DNA from: Pseudopyrenochaeta lycopersici
Taxonomy: Eukaryota; Ascomycota; Dothideomycetes; Pleosporales; Pseudopyrenochaetaceae
Assembly: GCA_003313425.1 (NCBI GenBank)
Contig: NHZP01000035.1
Span: forward strand, 434,001 to 498,000
Direction: 5' to 3'
Length of the DNA: 64,000 nucleotides
Under the pieces are notes generated by a model. It was not told where the DNA came from. It did no database searches and was given only the letters and a program-made list of their open reading frames with translations. A program made the translations under genes and the position numbers. Position 1 is the stretch's first letter, and each line of letters opens with the position of its first letter. Shown in pieces: positions 32,726-46,510 of this stretch.

Positions 32726-33245
32726 TCAGAGAGTACTTGTATGAACTGTCTCAAAGGCCCAAGCCTCAATATTTTCGATATGCTGTACTCAATCCTATAT
32801 TTAGTAGCGCTCTTAACTGTACATGAGGGTTTTGATATGGGCCGTACCTTTGATAGAGCTGCATCATTCTGAACAATTCCCTTTGCATCCTCCAGGCTCG
32901 GAGCCATGCATGCCAGACACCAGGCCTGCTCTTTCTGTGTTCCCCACTGGGTCTCCCGCTCTGTGATATGTCCAAAGAATGACACTCGAGGATGCTCGAG
33001 AAACCGCTGCATCTCGCCTAATGGATTAAAACTGGGCTCGAATTTGACCAAGAGAGTACTGGTACACCACACGTCAGTCCATTATCTCTTGTATATAACC
33101 AATTTATGGAAGGCAACGAGTCTTACAATTCATGCAACGGAGGCAAAACAGAAGGCGAGGAAATAGTTAATCGGGAACGGCCAGTCGCAACCGACAGTGT
33201 TGTTTTACGAAGTAACGACAGACGAAACAGGGATTGACGAAACAT
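32726..33245 (-). CDS. Second YCII-like protein with targeting-type N-terminus
   Basis: Three exons (33245-33127, 33058-32848 and 32782-32726) with 68- and 65-bp introns give 128 residues with consistent phases. The first exon supplies an N-terminus rich in Arg, Leu and Ser with no acidic residue in its first 30 positions (MFRQSLFRLSLLRK), like a mitochondrial presequence. The body reads HEFTLLVKF, then FFGHI, AWCLACMAPSLEDAKGIVQND and a final IENIEAWAFETV. This is the YCII or related dimeric alpha+beta pattern (LVK..., S-x-E-x-A..., ND..., IE-x-WxF). The catalytic-type RxxH of the first gene is not evident, so it may be a divergent or non-catalytic partner. Splice sites were set by eye and the family call is weaker than for its neighbour. 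Confidence 0.6.
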
Positions 33246-33780
33246 TGTAGTTAACCGGCTGGAGATAGTGCAAATGTAATGAGAAGAAAGGTGTCAGAGG
33301 GAGTCTGTAGTTGACCCTATATTTAAACGCTATTGTGCATGGCAAATGAGCAGGCCATGCAAGCGAGGGGGCCACTCAAACAACTTTTGCGGATCTCTGT
33401 AAGCATTAAGCACAACCACCAATTTGATTATTTTATAGATATCTTAATATCAGCTTCAGAAGCTTCTATAGTCTTTTTTTTACACTAGTGTAAATTATAC
33501 ATCGTCTCTCTATAATCTTTCCACGGTACTAGAGCCTTGCAGTTAGGCTATAGTTACTCTCTACTTTAGTACTATTTACACTCTATCTATTACTTAATCT
33601 CTAATTACGTTATAAATATTCTCTAACTCTCTTTATTAAGACGTCTCTTTTCTAAATTTCCTATTTCTTATAATTATTTTACTAAGTTACTACCTTCAAT
33701 AGGTCTACTTTTGTACAACCATACTATAACTTTAATTTAAAATTAATTAATTGTTTTACTAATTAAAGCTAGTAATAAGC
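33246..33780. other. Border of the RIP-mutated block
   Basis: From about 33420 the sequence becomes very AT-rich and TA-rich with few CA or TG pairs. No coding frame survives. It marks the start of the repeat nest. Confidence 0.6.
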
Positions 33781-34137
33781 TATTATGCCGATGCACGGTG
33801 GTCTGGCCACTAAGGGCATCACAGCTGGTTAGATGCAGCAGTTTAGATAGCAGCTCAGGCCACGGCAGCTTAGACTCTGAGGTAATTAAGCGAGATTGGC
33901 AGAAAAATAAGGATATAAGGAGGCAGGCAGGCAGGCGAGAAAAGGACATGCAATAAATAGGCAATACATAGGCAACACAGAAAATACACAGACAGAGAAA
34001 ACAGAAAATATGAGAGAAAGACAGACATATACAGTTACCCACCTATCCTTGTTCAACCTCGTTTACCTACATTCTACCTCTCTCATCTCAACCCACATGA
34101 GATAACTAGCTGTGTTCAGTGTGCTCAAGGCTACCAT
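33781..34137. repeat. Less mutated repeat fragment, possible solo LTR
   Basis: The base composition is balanced, unlike the DNA on both sides. It opens TATTATGCCG, which could be a mutated TGTTATGCCG, and near 34100 reads GAGATAAC, a possible mate for a TGTTAT end. A GGCA x4-like run lies near 33920. I could not find a target duplication, so the LTR reading is tentative. Confidence 0.3.
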
Positions 34138-34368
34138 TGTAACGTATGGTTTCAGGCAATAGTACTTGCTTCACACCACAGATAATAGTGAAGGGATGGT
34201 TCTGTATTGCTGTTACTCAGCTATAGGAGAGAATAATACTTGTCGTCTCCGCTCTGCGCAGCCAGCGCAGGTTTTAAGCAGGTCCGTCACAGTGCGCGCT
34301 AGCCCTTAAAAAGGTCTAGCGCAACTATACTATAACACTAAGATTTAGATTCATAATACTTTATTATA
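34138..34368 (-). repeat. LTR of element B (left)
   Basis: The 231-bp LTR starts TGTAACGTATGG and ends ...TTATTATA, a mutated CGTTACA. It aligns without gaps to the right LTR at 40471-40701. The differences I see are transitions. Confidence 0.9.
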
Positions 34369-37300
34369 GAGCCTTCCCCTCTAGCTAGCGTCCTAACAGC
34401 ATTAATAGCCTTAATAAAAACCTAAAACTATGCAGGAAAATAAGAAAAGAGTGTTTATATATATGTGTTTTAATCGCGCGTCCTAGACGCGTCCTATACG
34501 CGTTATTATTATGTATTGTGAGCGCCCTGTGTTGCGCTCCTGCCTCTAGAAAAAGTTAAGGTAATTAAGACTTTTATTCCCTAGCAATAAGGTGCGGACC
34601 TACTTTATAATAGCAGAGTTTTCTAGTATTATTATAATATCGCGCTGCTCCTTTACTCTATTATAATAACACTATTAAATCGCATACGTAACGTATATAA
34701 CTTGCTTAATACTATAGTCTATTACCTAAATCTAAAGTATATTAAGAAGTTACACCTTTGTAGTACTAGACTGTACGCATAGAGTAACAGCGACAAGCAT
34801 ACAGATCGCGACGCGATAGTTGCGACGTGCCTACGCTGCGCGCAAAATATTACTAAGCAGAAAAAGAACTATAATAACCTAGACTATAAGCGCTGTAACT
34901 ACTATATCTGTAGTAATTATAGTGCCTGTACTCCTATAAGTTCTCTCTATAGCCTACTTTAGGCGCGCTGTTACTAATAGATACAGGTCCCTTATAAGCT
35001 AAATACTCGCTTAAACTGCTTATACGTTCTCTATAACTAATACGATACAGTAGTTACTACTACTACTACCCCTTAAACTAATACTATAGTTATTACAGCT
35101 AGCGTTAAGCTTACGCGCTGCTAGCGCTAGTTTAATTTAGAGCTTACAAACCGCCGCTGCTACACCGCCTATACTAGCACACCTATAGGTGTCACTACCT
35201 AAGTACCTACTACCTTACCCTAGTTCCTAGAGCTAATCCTAGTTAAATAATACAGGATTGCTGCTGCTTTAGAGCAGCTTATAGGCTACGCAGCTTATAT
35301 AGTATGTAGATAGGTCGCTTATATCTAGGGCGTAAGCTAATATCTTTATAGAATAATACTAATAATAACCTAAATAGTAGTAACAGCGAGAGTAGTAATA
35401 AAGGAGAGGGTAAAGAAAGTAGTAGTAGTAAGGGTAGTAATAGTAGCGAGTAGGGGGTGCTAGTAGCGCCTTAAGCGCAGGTAAAGCTAAGAAAGAGATT
35501 AGGTGCGGCGTAAGTAATAAGGGTTAGGTAGTTTTAGTATTTTTAAAGTTTTTCTTTTACTTCTTATAGATACCTATAAGCCTAAGGCTATAATAATAAA
35601 TTCTACTTTTCTTTCTTAGACTTACTTCTCCTTAGTGCTTTAGTTACGTAGCTTATACTTTCTTTCTCTTTCTTAAGCGCGTAGCTCTTCCCTCTTATTT
35701 AAACTCTTAAACTAGGTTATCTATATTTTTAAAATCTAATACTAGAGTCTAGGTATCCTAAGTTTTATTATAGCCTTTCTACCTTAGCTAGTACTATAGT
35801 TAGCTCTTCTTTATATATTTACCTAGGATCTTTTTAACTTCTTAAACTTCCTCTCCTTTAAGAGTAATATTAGGTAGCTAAGTATTTTCCTCTTCTTCCT
35901 ACTAGGATTTCTAGCGTTTAAGGAGTAAGATATAGAATACGTTATAAATATAGTAGTAAGGTAGTAGAATTAAGTAATATACCTGCGTTCTAACTACTTC
36001 TTATACTCTAAAGAGTCTAATAAACTTACTAAATAGCTTTTTATTTAGTTAGTAGGTTAAGTTAATATACTTAGTACTAAGTAATATAAGATCTCTTTAG
36101 CAGAATACTTTATTCTTATACTTTTTATTATAATATTAGCTTTAATACTCTTATACTTTTCGTAAGTATTCTATGAGCGCGGTTCTTACGTTATATATGA
36201 GCTTAACTCTGTCTATTACATTAGGCATCTCCCCCTCTAGCCTGCTGTCCTTAGGAGGTAAGGTAACTAGTAGGTGCTTACTATATACAGTATAGAAAGG
36301 AGTTAATTTTATTAGCTTATAAACTAAATTATTATACGCAAATTAAGCTGTACTTAAAAGCTTAACCTAGTTGTCCTAAGCTACTAATATAAAGACTTAA
36401 AGGTACTGTTTAAGCGTTTAATTCTAGCGTTCTATTTACCTATCTATTTGTAGATAGAAAGCTGTGCTTAGCTTACGCTTTACCTATAGTTAGTAGTAAA
36501 TCTCTACCTAAAAGTTAGAGGTAAAGACAGGGCCTCTATCTAATATAATACCTTTCTATACTCTAAACTTTAAAATTATATAGTTAAAGTAAGCTTTTAT
36601 AAACTATTTTACGTCTTATATCTTTAAAGCAGGTATATAGAGCGCTATCTTTAAGAAGTAATTAATAATTACGAGGATTATATTAAATACGTAACCTAAA
36701 CTATCCTTTACTAGGGGTAACCTAGAAATAAAGTCTAGTATAACTTCCTTAAATATATCTCTAAGAACTAGTAGAGGTACTAGCTTTCTATATTAACTAT
36801 GCTTTAGAGCTTTACTCTTTTAGTAAATAGCACACGTTCTTACGTACTCCTAAATATTATAACTAAGCGTTAGCTAATAGTATAGCCTTCTAATTAGCTT
36901 AAGCGTTCTACGTGCGCTAAAGTAGCCTACTATATACGTGTTATAGTTCTAGAATAAAATCTCTTACTTAATAGCTAGTTCTTCTAGAATATATATTCTA
37001 CTATTATATCTTAGGACTTTTCTTTTATTAAGACGCTAAACAGGCGCCCCTCTACTACTTTAAGTGCGTTCTACGTGCGTAGAGTCTGTAATCTGCTGCT
37101 AGGTAAAGGCGTCCCCTTACTATAGTTAGTACAGAGTCTCTATCTATGTTTTAGACTCTACTATTACAGGTTTACTACTAACTAATACTCTAGCTAGTAA
37201 GCGTAGCACGTATAGTATACATTCTATAGCGCTAGTAGTAGGGACCTTTATAGTTCTATAAACTATAGTAACGTGTATTTTACACGCGCTTACTAAGCTA

Positions 37301-40300
37301 AGCCTAGTTATAGATCTTCTTACTCTACTATACTCTACTCTTACTAGTAGTTTATTCTATAAGGTAGGTAATAACTAGGTTAGTAATAGGTTCTCTTATA
37401 CGTAATCTACCCTTTATAAAGGGCTGTCTGTAGGGTTTATTTTCCTTAGGCGGTACTTTACCTTAGAATTAAAAGCTCCTAGATAGATCGCCTAATATAC
37501 TTAACGCAGGTTTAACTTCTATACTACGCGTATAGAGCGTAGGTTATTATAGTTACTTAGGACCTGTATAGTATGCTGCGTACCTTAAAGGTAATACTGC
37601 TACTACTTAAAGCTGTATATAATTACTAAGAGCTCTAAATTATATATTTTATAATTTAGCTTAGCGCTCTAAAGCTTCCTTAACATAAAAGTAATTAGAT
37701 ACTCTTTTTTATCTTTAAATAACTATAATAGAATACCTAAGATAGTAAAGGTAGACGCATCTATCTCTACGCGTATTACGAGAGCAGGATTAAAGTAGCG
37801 CAGGATTAGCGCACTTAAAAAGCGCTCTTTAAGCTTCTTAAACGTTATATTTACTGTATTATTTTAATAAAAATCCTAATTACTCTTAAGTAAATTAGTA
37901 AGAGGAGCTATTTCGCGAGCGTATCTCTTAATAAAACGTTAATAAAAGTTAGTAAACCTAAGAAAGAACTAGAGTTCCTTAATATTTATAGGCTGTAGCT
38001 ATTAAGTAATAGTCTTAACACGCGCTAGATCTACGTAGATTCTGCGTGTTATAATAATAAACCTAAGGAAGTAGACCTTACTTAATATAAAGGTACACTT
38101 TTTAAGGTCAGTAAAGAGCTTTACCTTTTATAAGGCTTTAAGTATAGAGCGTACTACGCGCTAGTATATTATAATATTTTTACTATAGGTGTAGATAAGT
38201 ATATTATTAAGGTAAACTACGTAAATATAGTCTAAATACTTACTAAGCGCCTTATTAATATAGGCCTAAAAGCTTACTAGAGCGTTAGTTAGCCTAAATA
38301 GTATAACTAAGTACTTAAAGTAGCTATATTAAGTTTAAAAGGCAGTTTTCTACTTATCTCCTAATTAAATTCTTAGGTAGTAGTACGTATTATAGAGATC
38401 TAGGGTAGTATAATAACGTGCGCCTAATAGGCGATCTAGTATCTCTCTAATTAATAGAAGTAGGTAATAATCTTTAATTATAATAGCGTTTAATCCTTAA
38501 TAGTTAATACAGAGGCGAATCTTTCTATCTTTCTTAGGGATAAATAGTATAGGGGCTCCTATAGGACTTATACTATGCTAAATCTAGCCTTTACGTAGCG
38601 CATTCTCTATATAGTTATAAAGTACCTTAAGCTTATACATAGAAAGGTTATATAGTAGACTATATAGAGGTTCTTTATTAGCTATAAGTAGGATAGTATA
38701 GTCTAAAGTCTTAAAATTTAGCAGAGCTTCTGCCTTTTTATTATTGAATATATTACTGTAGTTAACTAATGCGTTAGAGATGCACGCTTCTAGGGCGACA
38801 CGCGCTCTAAAGATATAAGTATTATACTCTAAACCTTTACCTATAACCTGTAGCACTCTTAGAATTTATATATTAGAGCTAGTTTACTCTATATCTTTAT
38901 AAAGTTCTGTAGTAGTAATAAGCTTAATATTAGCTAAGGTATATCCCTAACGCTATGTTTAAGAGCTACAGTTAATATAAATATTCTGCTGTTATAAAAA
39001 GGGGTTACTAAGTAGAAGAGGAACGCCCTCCTTATCTACTCTATACGCTATAACCTAAGCTTAGTAATTAACACTGTAGTTATCTATTAAGCGCACCTAA
39101 AGCTTATATACTGTATAGGTGTTCTAATATTAGGCACTAATCTAACCTAGTCTTAAGAGCTCTACTCCTTTAAGTAGTAGTAGTCTTATCTTAATAGCTA
39201 GCTTCTAACTAATTAAGCTAACGTTAGCCTAGGGGTTAAAGATAACTTAGAGTTTCTTCTTAGAGCCTGTCTCTGCGGCTGCGCTATACTTACGCTTTAT
39301 ACCTAGTAAAATATTAATAGGTATACGCCTTACTATTCCTAGATTACTAGTAAGGCTTAAATTTTTCCTATCTAGTTAATGCGTACTAGAAGGTAGTTTA
39401 GATTACTACTTTAGTACTTATTAGCGTAGTATCTAACCTTCTTATAATTAAAGTAGGTAACCTTACTTTTATCTTATAGTCTATAAGAAGGCTTAATTAG
39501 TTTATATTTTAGAGTGCTTTTTTAGAATTTTCTCTTAAATATATTACGCGTATGCTAGTCTTACGTTAGTAAGGCTTAGCGTAGGTTCTACTTAAGTATA
39601 AAGCCTAATACTATTAAATCCTCTCTAGTTATAGGAATCTAGTAGTGGTTAGTAATAGCCCTCTATAATTTAGGCCTTAACTTTAAGAAGAGATACTAAA
39701 CTCTCTATACCTTAGTATAGGGCGTAAGTTAATCTTTAATAATATTAAGGTAGGTTATAAAGGACTAAATAGTCTAGTCTTTCTACTATATAGCCTAAGC
39801 GTGCGCTATAGCTGCTTTAAGGCTGCGATTAATTAGGTTAGATAGTAAGTTAAGTATATACTACTTAAAGTATTCCTAGGTAGGTATTATTCTATTTACT
39901 TTAAATATACGCTTATAGTGCGTGTACTAAAGGTCTCTTAGGTCTCCTCCTAGGTACTATATAGCCTAGATAACTTTATTATTATTAAGATAAAATTCCT
40001 ATAGTAAGAGTTAAAATACTACTTTATATAAGTAAAAAAACTCGTAATATTTCTTTAAGTTCCTTCTTTAGTATTTAGATAGATCTCTAGGTTTAAGCGT
40101 GCGTTTTATGTGTAGAGGCGGGGACGCGTTAGGTGCGCTCCTCTTACGCGCCTCTATAACCTAAACTTTAGGAGTTCTATCTACTAATAAGGCTAAAGTA
40201 AGGTTGCGTTTAATACTTTCTAGCTATATAATTTCTTCCTTAATTACGCGTAGGCGTAGAAGCGCTTAGAGCTTATTACGTCTCTTTTTAGCAGCTAGGA

Positions 40301-40470
40301 TACGCTCCTTAAGAGTTAAAGGTGTGCTTGCGCTAAGAGTTAGTAGTTCTTTATCTACCTACGGGTTAACTTTAATAGGGGGGTTAGGCGTCTTACTAGC
40401 AGAGGCGGCCTGTTTACTAGATCGCGTAGGAGGAACTATCCCTAGACTATTATATAGAGAAGTATTATTA

Positions 40471-40701
40471 TATAATATATAGTTTTAGGTAATAGTACTT
40501 ACTTTATACTACAGATAATAGTAAAAGGATAGTTCTATATTACTGTTACTTAGCTATAGGAGAGAATAATACTTATCGTCCCCGCTCTGCGCAGCTAGCG
40601 TAGGTTTTAAGCAGGTCTGTCACAGTGCGCGCTAGCCCTCGAAAAGGACTAGCGCAACCATACTGCAACACTAAGATTCAGATTCACGATACTTCGTTAC
40701 A
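40471..40701 (-). repeat. LTR of element B (right)
   Basis: The 231-bp LTR begins TATAATATATAG, the mutated form of TGTAACGTATGG, and ends with intact CGTTACA. It is followed directly by the target copy ACCAT. Confidence 0.9.
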
Positions 40702-40708
40702 ACCATCG

Positions 40709-40958
40709 TGTTATGGGCGAAGAGGCCTAACTAACGAGTGTACATTTGTCCTATACTACAGAAGGAGAAAGATAGAGAAGAGGTTATAGGTATCCTTAGA
40801 GGATATATATATATATTTATATAAGTAAAGAGGAACGTGCTCCTCTAGCTGCTAACTTATACAAGCTAATAAGAAAAGGGGGCAGAGGAGATTAAGAAGT
40901 TCTTTCCCCGTGCGATAGTAGCGAAGCCTCTCCTACTTAAAGGGCGCAGCCTATTATA
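40709..40958 (-). repeat. LTR of outer element A (left, 3' LTR)
   Basis: Reverse orientation: it starts TGTTATGGGCGAAGAGGCC and ends GCCTATTATA. It matches the reverse complement of the inner copy's LTRs and lies only 2 bp beyond element B's target duplication. Confidence 0.9.
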
Positions 40959-41199
40959 ATACCCTCCTCCTTAAATAACTATATTACTTCTTTATACGTA
41001 GTTTAACCGTAACCTTATACTTATATAGGTAGCGTTATATTATTATGCTGCAAAAGTAGAGATATTACGTATACTTTTTCTTATTTGTTTATAAGCAATT
41101 TTCCTCCTTTACCTATTATTATTACCTAAGAACGTAAAGTAGAGAAGAGGTTAGTTATTTACTCGCTCGTGCGCATATAAAGAGCTTTTCTTCTAACTC

Positions 41200-42140
41200 T
41201 TTTTTCCTCTTTTACTACTTAACTTTAACTTACTTACGTACAACTCGTCTTCCTATTATTACTAATATGCCTCCTAAAGTAGCTCCCTTAGCTAGTTAGC
41301 CTAATCGCAGTGTATAGGGTCCTAGTAGTTATAGCGGTAGTGTAAACTATCTTACTCGTACGACTACTAGTAATATTATGTCTACGCACGCGGCTACTAG
41401 GGCTAATATTACTTAGGTTGCTTACGCTTAGCTTACTCGAACCGCTCCTAACTAAACTTAACCTACTAGTATTATTATTCCTACTACTTAGGGTAATACG
41501 TCTCTTCTCCCTACTAACTATATAATCTAGTATATCCTAGATACTCTAGTTATAGATAAGTTTTACTGTCTCTTTATAACTACTTCTGTACGTCTTATTT
41601 CTCTTTTCTTTTCTATATCTAATATTATTTAGCCTAAGCTAGTTCGCATCGCTAAATTCTTCTTTTATCCTGTTAATTAATCTCTGTATAATGCTTAGTA
41701 GGGCTATAGTCTTAATAATTTCTCTCCTATTATTACTTATTATATAATTAATACTTAGTAACTCCTCTCTAGTTATTAATTCTACTCTAAAGCCTACCTT
41801 ATCTATAGCTGCAGTTCCTTTAACGCTAACTTCTATTCTAATAACTGTGCTAAGGCTATATAAAAGCGTTATACGTTTATAGCCTTTACTAGGTGTGTCT
41901 CTATTACTAGTAAGTAGAGTAGGGTTTACTCTAATTACGTGTAGCAGGATTACAGTGCGTCTTATATAGCTAGGCGTACTCTACCTCTCCTACCTTCTAA
42001 CAGAGTCTCTGTTCCTTAGCGTAGTTAAGGTTAGGGTTAAGTCCTTACTAAGCCTAAGGAGGATAAACGTTTCTTAGACGTCTTAGGTTAGAGGGCCTTA
42101 TACAGGGTTAGTTAGCTTATGCTAGCTTATTTCTCTAACC
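41200..42140 (+). pseudogene. Possible antisense ORF of element A (outer copy)
   Basis: Opposite in direction to pol, a frame starting ATG at 41277 (MPPKVAPLAS) can be followed for about 290 codons. It is broken only by TAG/TAA codons, none of them TGA, and the strand's mutation pattern (CA to TA) would make those from CAG/CAA (Gln). The corresponding frame in the inner copy agrees residue for residue over most of its length. I recognise no domain. Shared ancestry of the two copies weakens the support. Confidence 0.3.
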
Positions 42141-42903
42141 TTTTAGTAGTTTCCTAGATAGTAGCTGTACAGGCTATATATAAGTCCTCTATTTCTTATA
42201 GGCTTCTATAGTAATAAGATTCTCTTCTAGCTCCTAAGTTAGGTTATAGTACCCCTCCTATTTTATATAGAACTTGTTATATTAATTTTATAAGCGCTTA
42301 TCTTAGATGTTCTTAATTACCTATTTAAGGTAGTCTTCCTGTAAGTTATTATCTTGTATAATAATAGTAGCAGGGTTTAAGTTGTTAGTTTATTGTAATA
42401 GGAAGGGGTCTTTAGCAGCTAGTCTTAGCTTCTCTATATAGTATAATTTAGTTCTCTATAGTATATAAAGCTTAACCTAATAAGGGTCTTATACGCAGGC
42501 GACTTAGTACTTCTTACTTTTCTAGTTAAGTTTCTTGCTTCTGCGTGTAGTTTGTACGTGCCTAAGGTCTAACTATACCTAGTCTCTAACTTTATACTTA
42601 GGAGCTAGGCAACGTGTCTTATTCGCCTGTACTTCTTATTATTATTAAGCGTATATTATAGCTAAGATAGCCTAGTTAGTAGCTTATTTTAGTATTTATA
42701 TAATGCTTTCTGCTTATTTACTAGGGGGTGTTACTCTGTTAAGTAAGTTGCTGCTAGCTAATTTCCTAGGTAGCTCTAGGAAGGGCGAGTTTAGATAGCT
42801 ATATAGAAGGAAGAAAGAAGTAACGCCTGTAGAAGAGTTTATATAAGTATTTAGTATTAGCTTAAGAATTAGGTATAGTATTACTTAGTTATTCTAGTCG
42901 TAG

Positions 42904-43281
42904 TGTGCCGTTGCACAGGGTACCTGGGCAATCAGGTGATGATGGGTTTCCTTTGTCAGCGAAATTTGGTGATAAAACTTGGAGATGCGAGAGATCTCAA
43001 CATCATGCACCGAACGTGATGCACCATGCACCACACACCACGATAATTCACTTTAAAACTGAGATTTTGCGAAGTAGCTAGTGCATTAGCTACGTCAATT
43101 CAATGAGATTTCAGACTATTTTGTTTATTACTTTTAATTAGGCTCCATACTTACCTTCGTTTCTGGCAGACTGCACAGGCAGGGCTGCTCCTGTTATTCA
43201 CGCACGTTTGATTCCAACGTTACCTCTCATTCACAACACCAGAACTGCGGGATTGTGCCGAACCACCTTGTTAACTCCACA
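42904..43281. mobile_element. Recent 378-bp insertion, TG...CA ends (solo-LTR-like)
   Basis: This block of ordinary base composition sits inside the RIP-mutated outer element. It starts TGTGCCG, ends CTCCACA, and is flanked by GTAG on both sides (42900-42903 and 43282-43285). The interrupted sequence is continuous in the inner copy near 51020-51040. It is largely free of the CA/TG loss around it. It carries no coding frame. The ends suit a solo LTR, although 5-bp duplications are more usual. Confidence 0.75.
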
Positions 43282-46200
43282 GTAGTTATAAAAGATTTAT
43301 CTAACTACTTTAATATTACTATTCGCGTGTTCTATAGTACTATCTATTTATAGGTAGTTAGCTGTTAATAGGTTCCTCTATACTCCTAAGAGTTTATAGA
43401 TTTTTCTTTATAGTTTACTTATAAATTACGTGCCCCTATCTAATATAATAGACCTAGGGAGCCTATAGTAGTAGAAGACTTCTTATATAAATACCTAAGC
43501 TATATTATCTACTTTAATTATCTTAAGTAGGATTAGTATTACGCCTTTACCTAAGTAGTCTTTAACTACTATTAAGTTAGTGCAGCTAAATAATAGTAGT
43601 AGACTAGTAATAAAGTTAACTATTAAGTCTTACTACGTATAACTAGGTACTAGTAACAGGCGTAGGTATCTATACTTACTATCTCTCTACAGAGTACTTT
43701 ATCTATATAAGCTGTAATTCTATATAAATTCGTAGACGTTTTTACTTATACCTAGCTAGTACTAGGTACTAGCTAGCGTGCGGTACGTTTCTTCTCTTCC
43801 TGGGTAACCTATTTACACAGCTAGATATGCTTACTAGATAATTCCTATATAAAGGGGTTTATTTTTAGGCACCTAGATCCTAGATCACTATTAGAGCTTT
43901 CTCTCTAAGTTAATTATGCAATCTCCTAGTAATATAGTAAGTTTCTTTATTATACTAGGTAGTAACCTAGTACCTAGCTTTATAGCGTTGTAAACTTCCT
44001 AATAGGTTAAGTTATCTTATACAGCTTAGTCCTAGTATTTAGTAATTAAGTCCTTAAGGATTAGAGCTTTTAGTAGAGACTTAGCTATAATTAAGCTGTT
44101 AAGAGTTAACGTAGGGGTTCGTATATCCCCTATAACTATTATATCTTACTATTAGGCTAGTACTAATATAATAAACTTTCTACTTACTAGGCAGCTATTA
44201 TCTATTTCTTATAGTAGGTCTTAGTCTCTTCTAGATAGTGCGTCCGCTTAGGTATTCTCTTTACCTAGATAGTACTATAGCTTTATATTATTAAACTATA
44301 ATAGGTAGACTAACTATTATATAGGTTATTCTATTATCTTTTACTTCTTTATAAAGTACTCTAGGTTCTTATAGTTAGTAATTACTTTAAATTCTTATAC
44401 GCTATAGAGTTCTGCGTCCTATTTATTTAGGTATGTAATAACTACTAGTAACTCCTTATTATAAATTAGGTAGTTACTCTTATATACTAGAAAATTCTTT
44501 AAGAAGTAAGCTACTATATAAAAGGTTCCTTACTTATCTTCTTATAATAGTACGCTACTTATAGTAAAGCCTAAAGAGTTATATTCTACTATTATTTATT
44601 ATTTAAGTAAGAAAGTAGTAAGGACTTTATCTACTAAGAATACGTCCTTAAGAGCTTAGAAACTCCACTCTTATTCTATATCTTATAAGAATTTCTCTTC
44701 TTTTCTTATTAGCTATATAAGAGGCTCTACTAGTTAGGAGAAGTTTAGGATAAAGTATTTATAGAAGTTAGTAAACCCTAGGAATTCTTATACGCCTTTA
44801 ACTATTATTAGGGCCTTCTATTCTTAAATAGCTTAGACTTTCTTAAAGTCTATAGATATACCCTTCTATACTTCTAGGATAAAGCTAAGGTACTTTATAT
44901 ACTAAATATTAAACTTATATTTACTTAGTTCTAGGTATAGTCCTGCTTCTTATAGGTAATCTAATACTTTTTATACGTAGGCGTAGTACTAAGAGAGAGA
45001 TCTTTTAGTAAAGATAAGAATATTATCTAAGTATATAGAGGTAAAGTAATCTAAGAAGTCTTATAGGGCCTAGTTAATATACCTCTAAAAGGTACTTAGT
45101 GCATTTACTAAGCTAAAGGGCGTTACTAGCTACTCGTATAATCTAAATTATATTTAAAATATAGTTATTTATTCTAATCTTTTACTTATCTTTATCTTAT
45201 AGAATACTGTAGTAACGTCTAGCTTAGTGTACTATATAGCTTATCTAATTTAGTTTAACATCTTTCGTATAAGAGGTAGTAGGTAACAGTCTTTCTTAGT
45301 TAGGGTATTAAGAGCTCTATAGTCTATATAGAATTATAGTCCTCCTCCTAGCTTACGTATAAATAGTATAAGTAAGGCTGCTAGTAAGCTACTCGCATAA
45401 ATAAACTTTTTATCTAGGAGGTCTAATAACGTCTTCCTTAGTACTAAGAGTTTATCTCTTAATATCGTGTAGAGAGGTCTATATAGTATCTCTAGCTTCT
45501 GTCTATCCTTCTCTGCTAACTCTATTACGTAGTCTTATTATAAGCCTTACTATAAAGAGAGCTTATTTCTTTCCTTAAGTAAGAATATCTTTAGATAAGG
45601 TTATACGTAAGCTAGTAAAGTATTATATATTTCTTATAGTATTTTCTAGACCTTTAGGCGTAGTACTTTCTTAATATCTCTTAAGCTTATAGTAAAGATT
45701 TAAGTCTTACTATAGCTTTATTTATAGTATTATACGTAGTATTAGAAAGCTATAGCTAATACTAAGGTATAGCTAAAGTCTAAGGTAAGATATTCTATAC
45801 TACATATAGTAACCTTATATACTTTTAAGTATAGAAGTTTCTTCTCTATGTTAATAACGCCTTTAATACTCTCTAACTAAGTCTTCTTAAAGATTATATT
45901 ATATTAGTAAGTAGTTAGGGTAATATACGCAGCTGCGTGCTACTATATTCCTCCTACATCTAATAAAAATTTAGTAATATATAACACTATACTCTTTTAT
46001 TTATTTACCCCTTTAATCTTAATAGGGAGGATCTTAATACGTAGTAAGTTTAAGTCCCTTATAAGTTTCTTACTTAATAAATAGTAGGTATAGTAACTAT
46101 TATTAATTATAGTAGTAGCTAGTTATACAGAATTAATAATAATATTTATAGATATAGGTTTTATAGTTACTAGCTATAGTAAAAGTAACTTTATTATTTA

Positions 46201-46510
46201 TATAGGGTTTTAGACTTATACGGGCTCTAGCACACGACTTCGTACTAGAGCTACTCTTTTCCTTTATCTAAGGAGGATAGGGATTCTGTTACTTATTTAG
46301 TAGTTATAGATACGATCTTTATAGGTTTTATAGGTTTATTAACTTATCTTATATAATAGCCTTCTTAGCTGTTTAATAACTTTATCGTACACTAGGCTAC
46401 TTAGTAGTTATATAGACTGCACCTTAAATAGGCGCTATTCTCTTTTCTTTCTTAGACCTATTTACGTGTTCCCTAGAATTCTTTTCTAAGTTTTGCACAG
46501 AGCTAGTAAG

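Larger units (their letters stand above)
34138..40701 (-). mobile_element. Ty3/Gypsy retrotransposon B, RIP-mutated
   Basis: The element is 6564 bp, bounded by two 231-bp LTRs and by the 5-bp target duplication ACCAT (34133-34137 and 40702-40706). Protein traces are on the minus strand. Reverse transcriptase reads GAPILFIPKKDRKIRLCINY near 38560-38490, and FLGFTNFY follows near 37950, as in Gypsy pol. Stops (TAG/TAA) are scattered through every frame, so nothing is functional. The short frames in it are by-products of the mutated DNA. Confidence 0.9.

Noticed and set aside
38584..38856. Minus-strand frame of 90 codons in element B
   Set aside because: It is a surviving stretch of the mutated pol region, not an independent gene.
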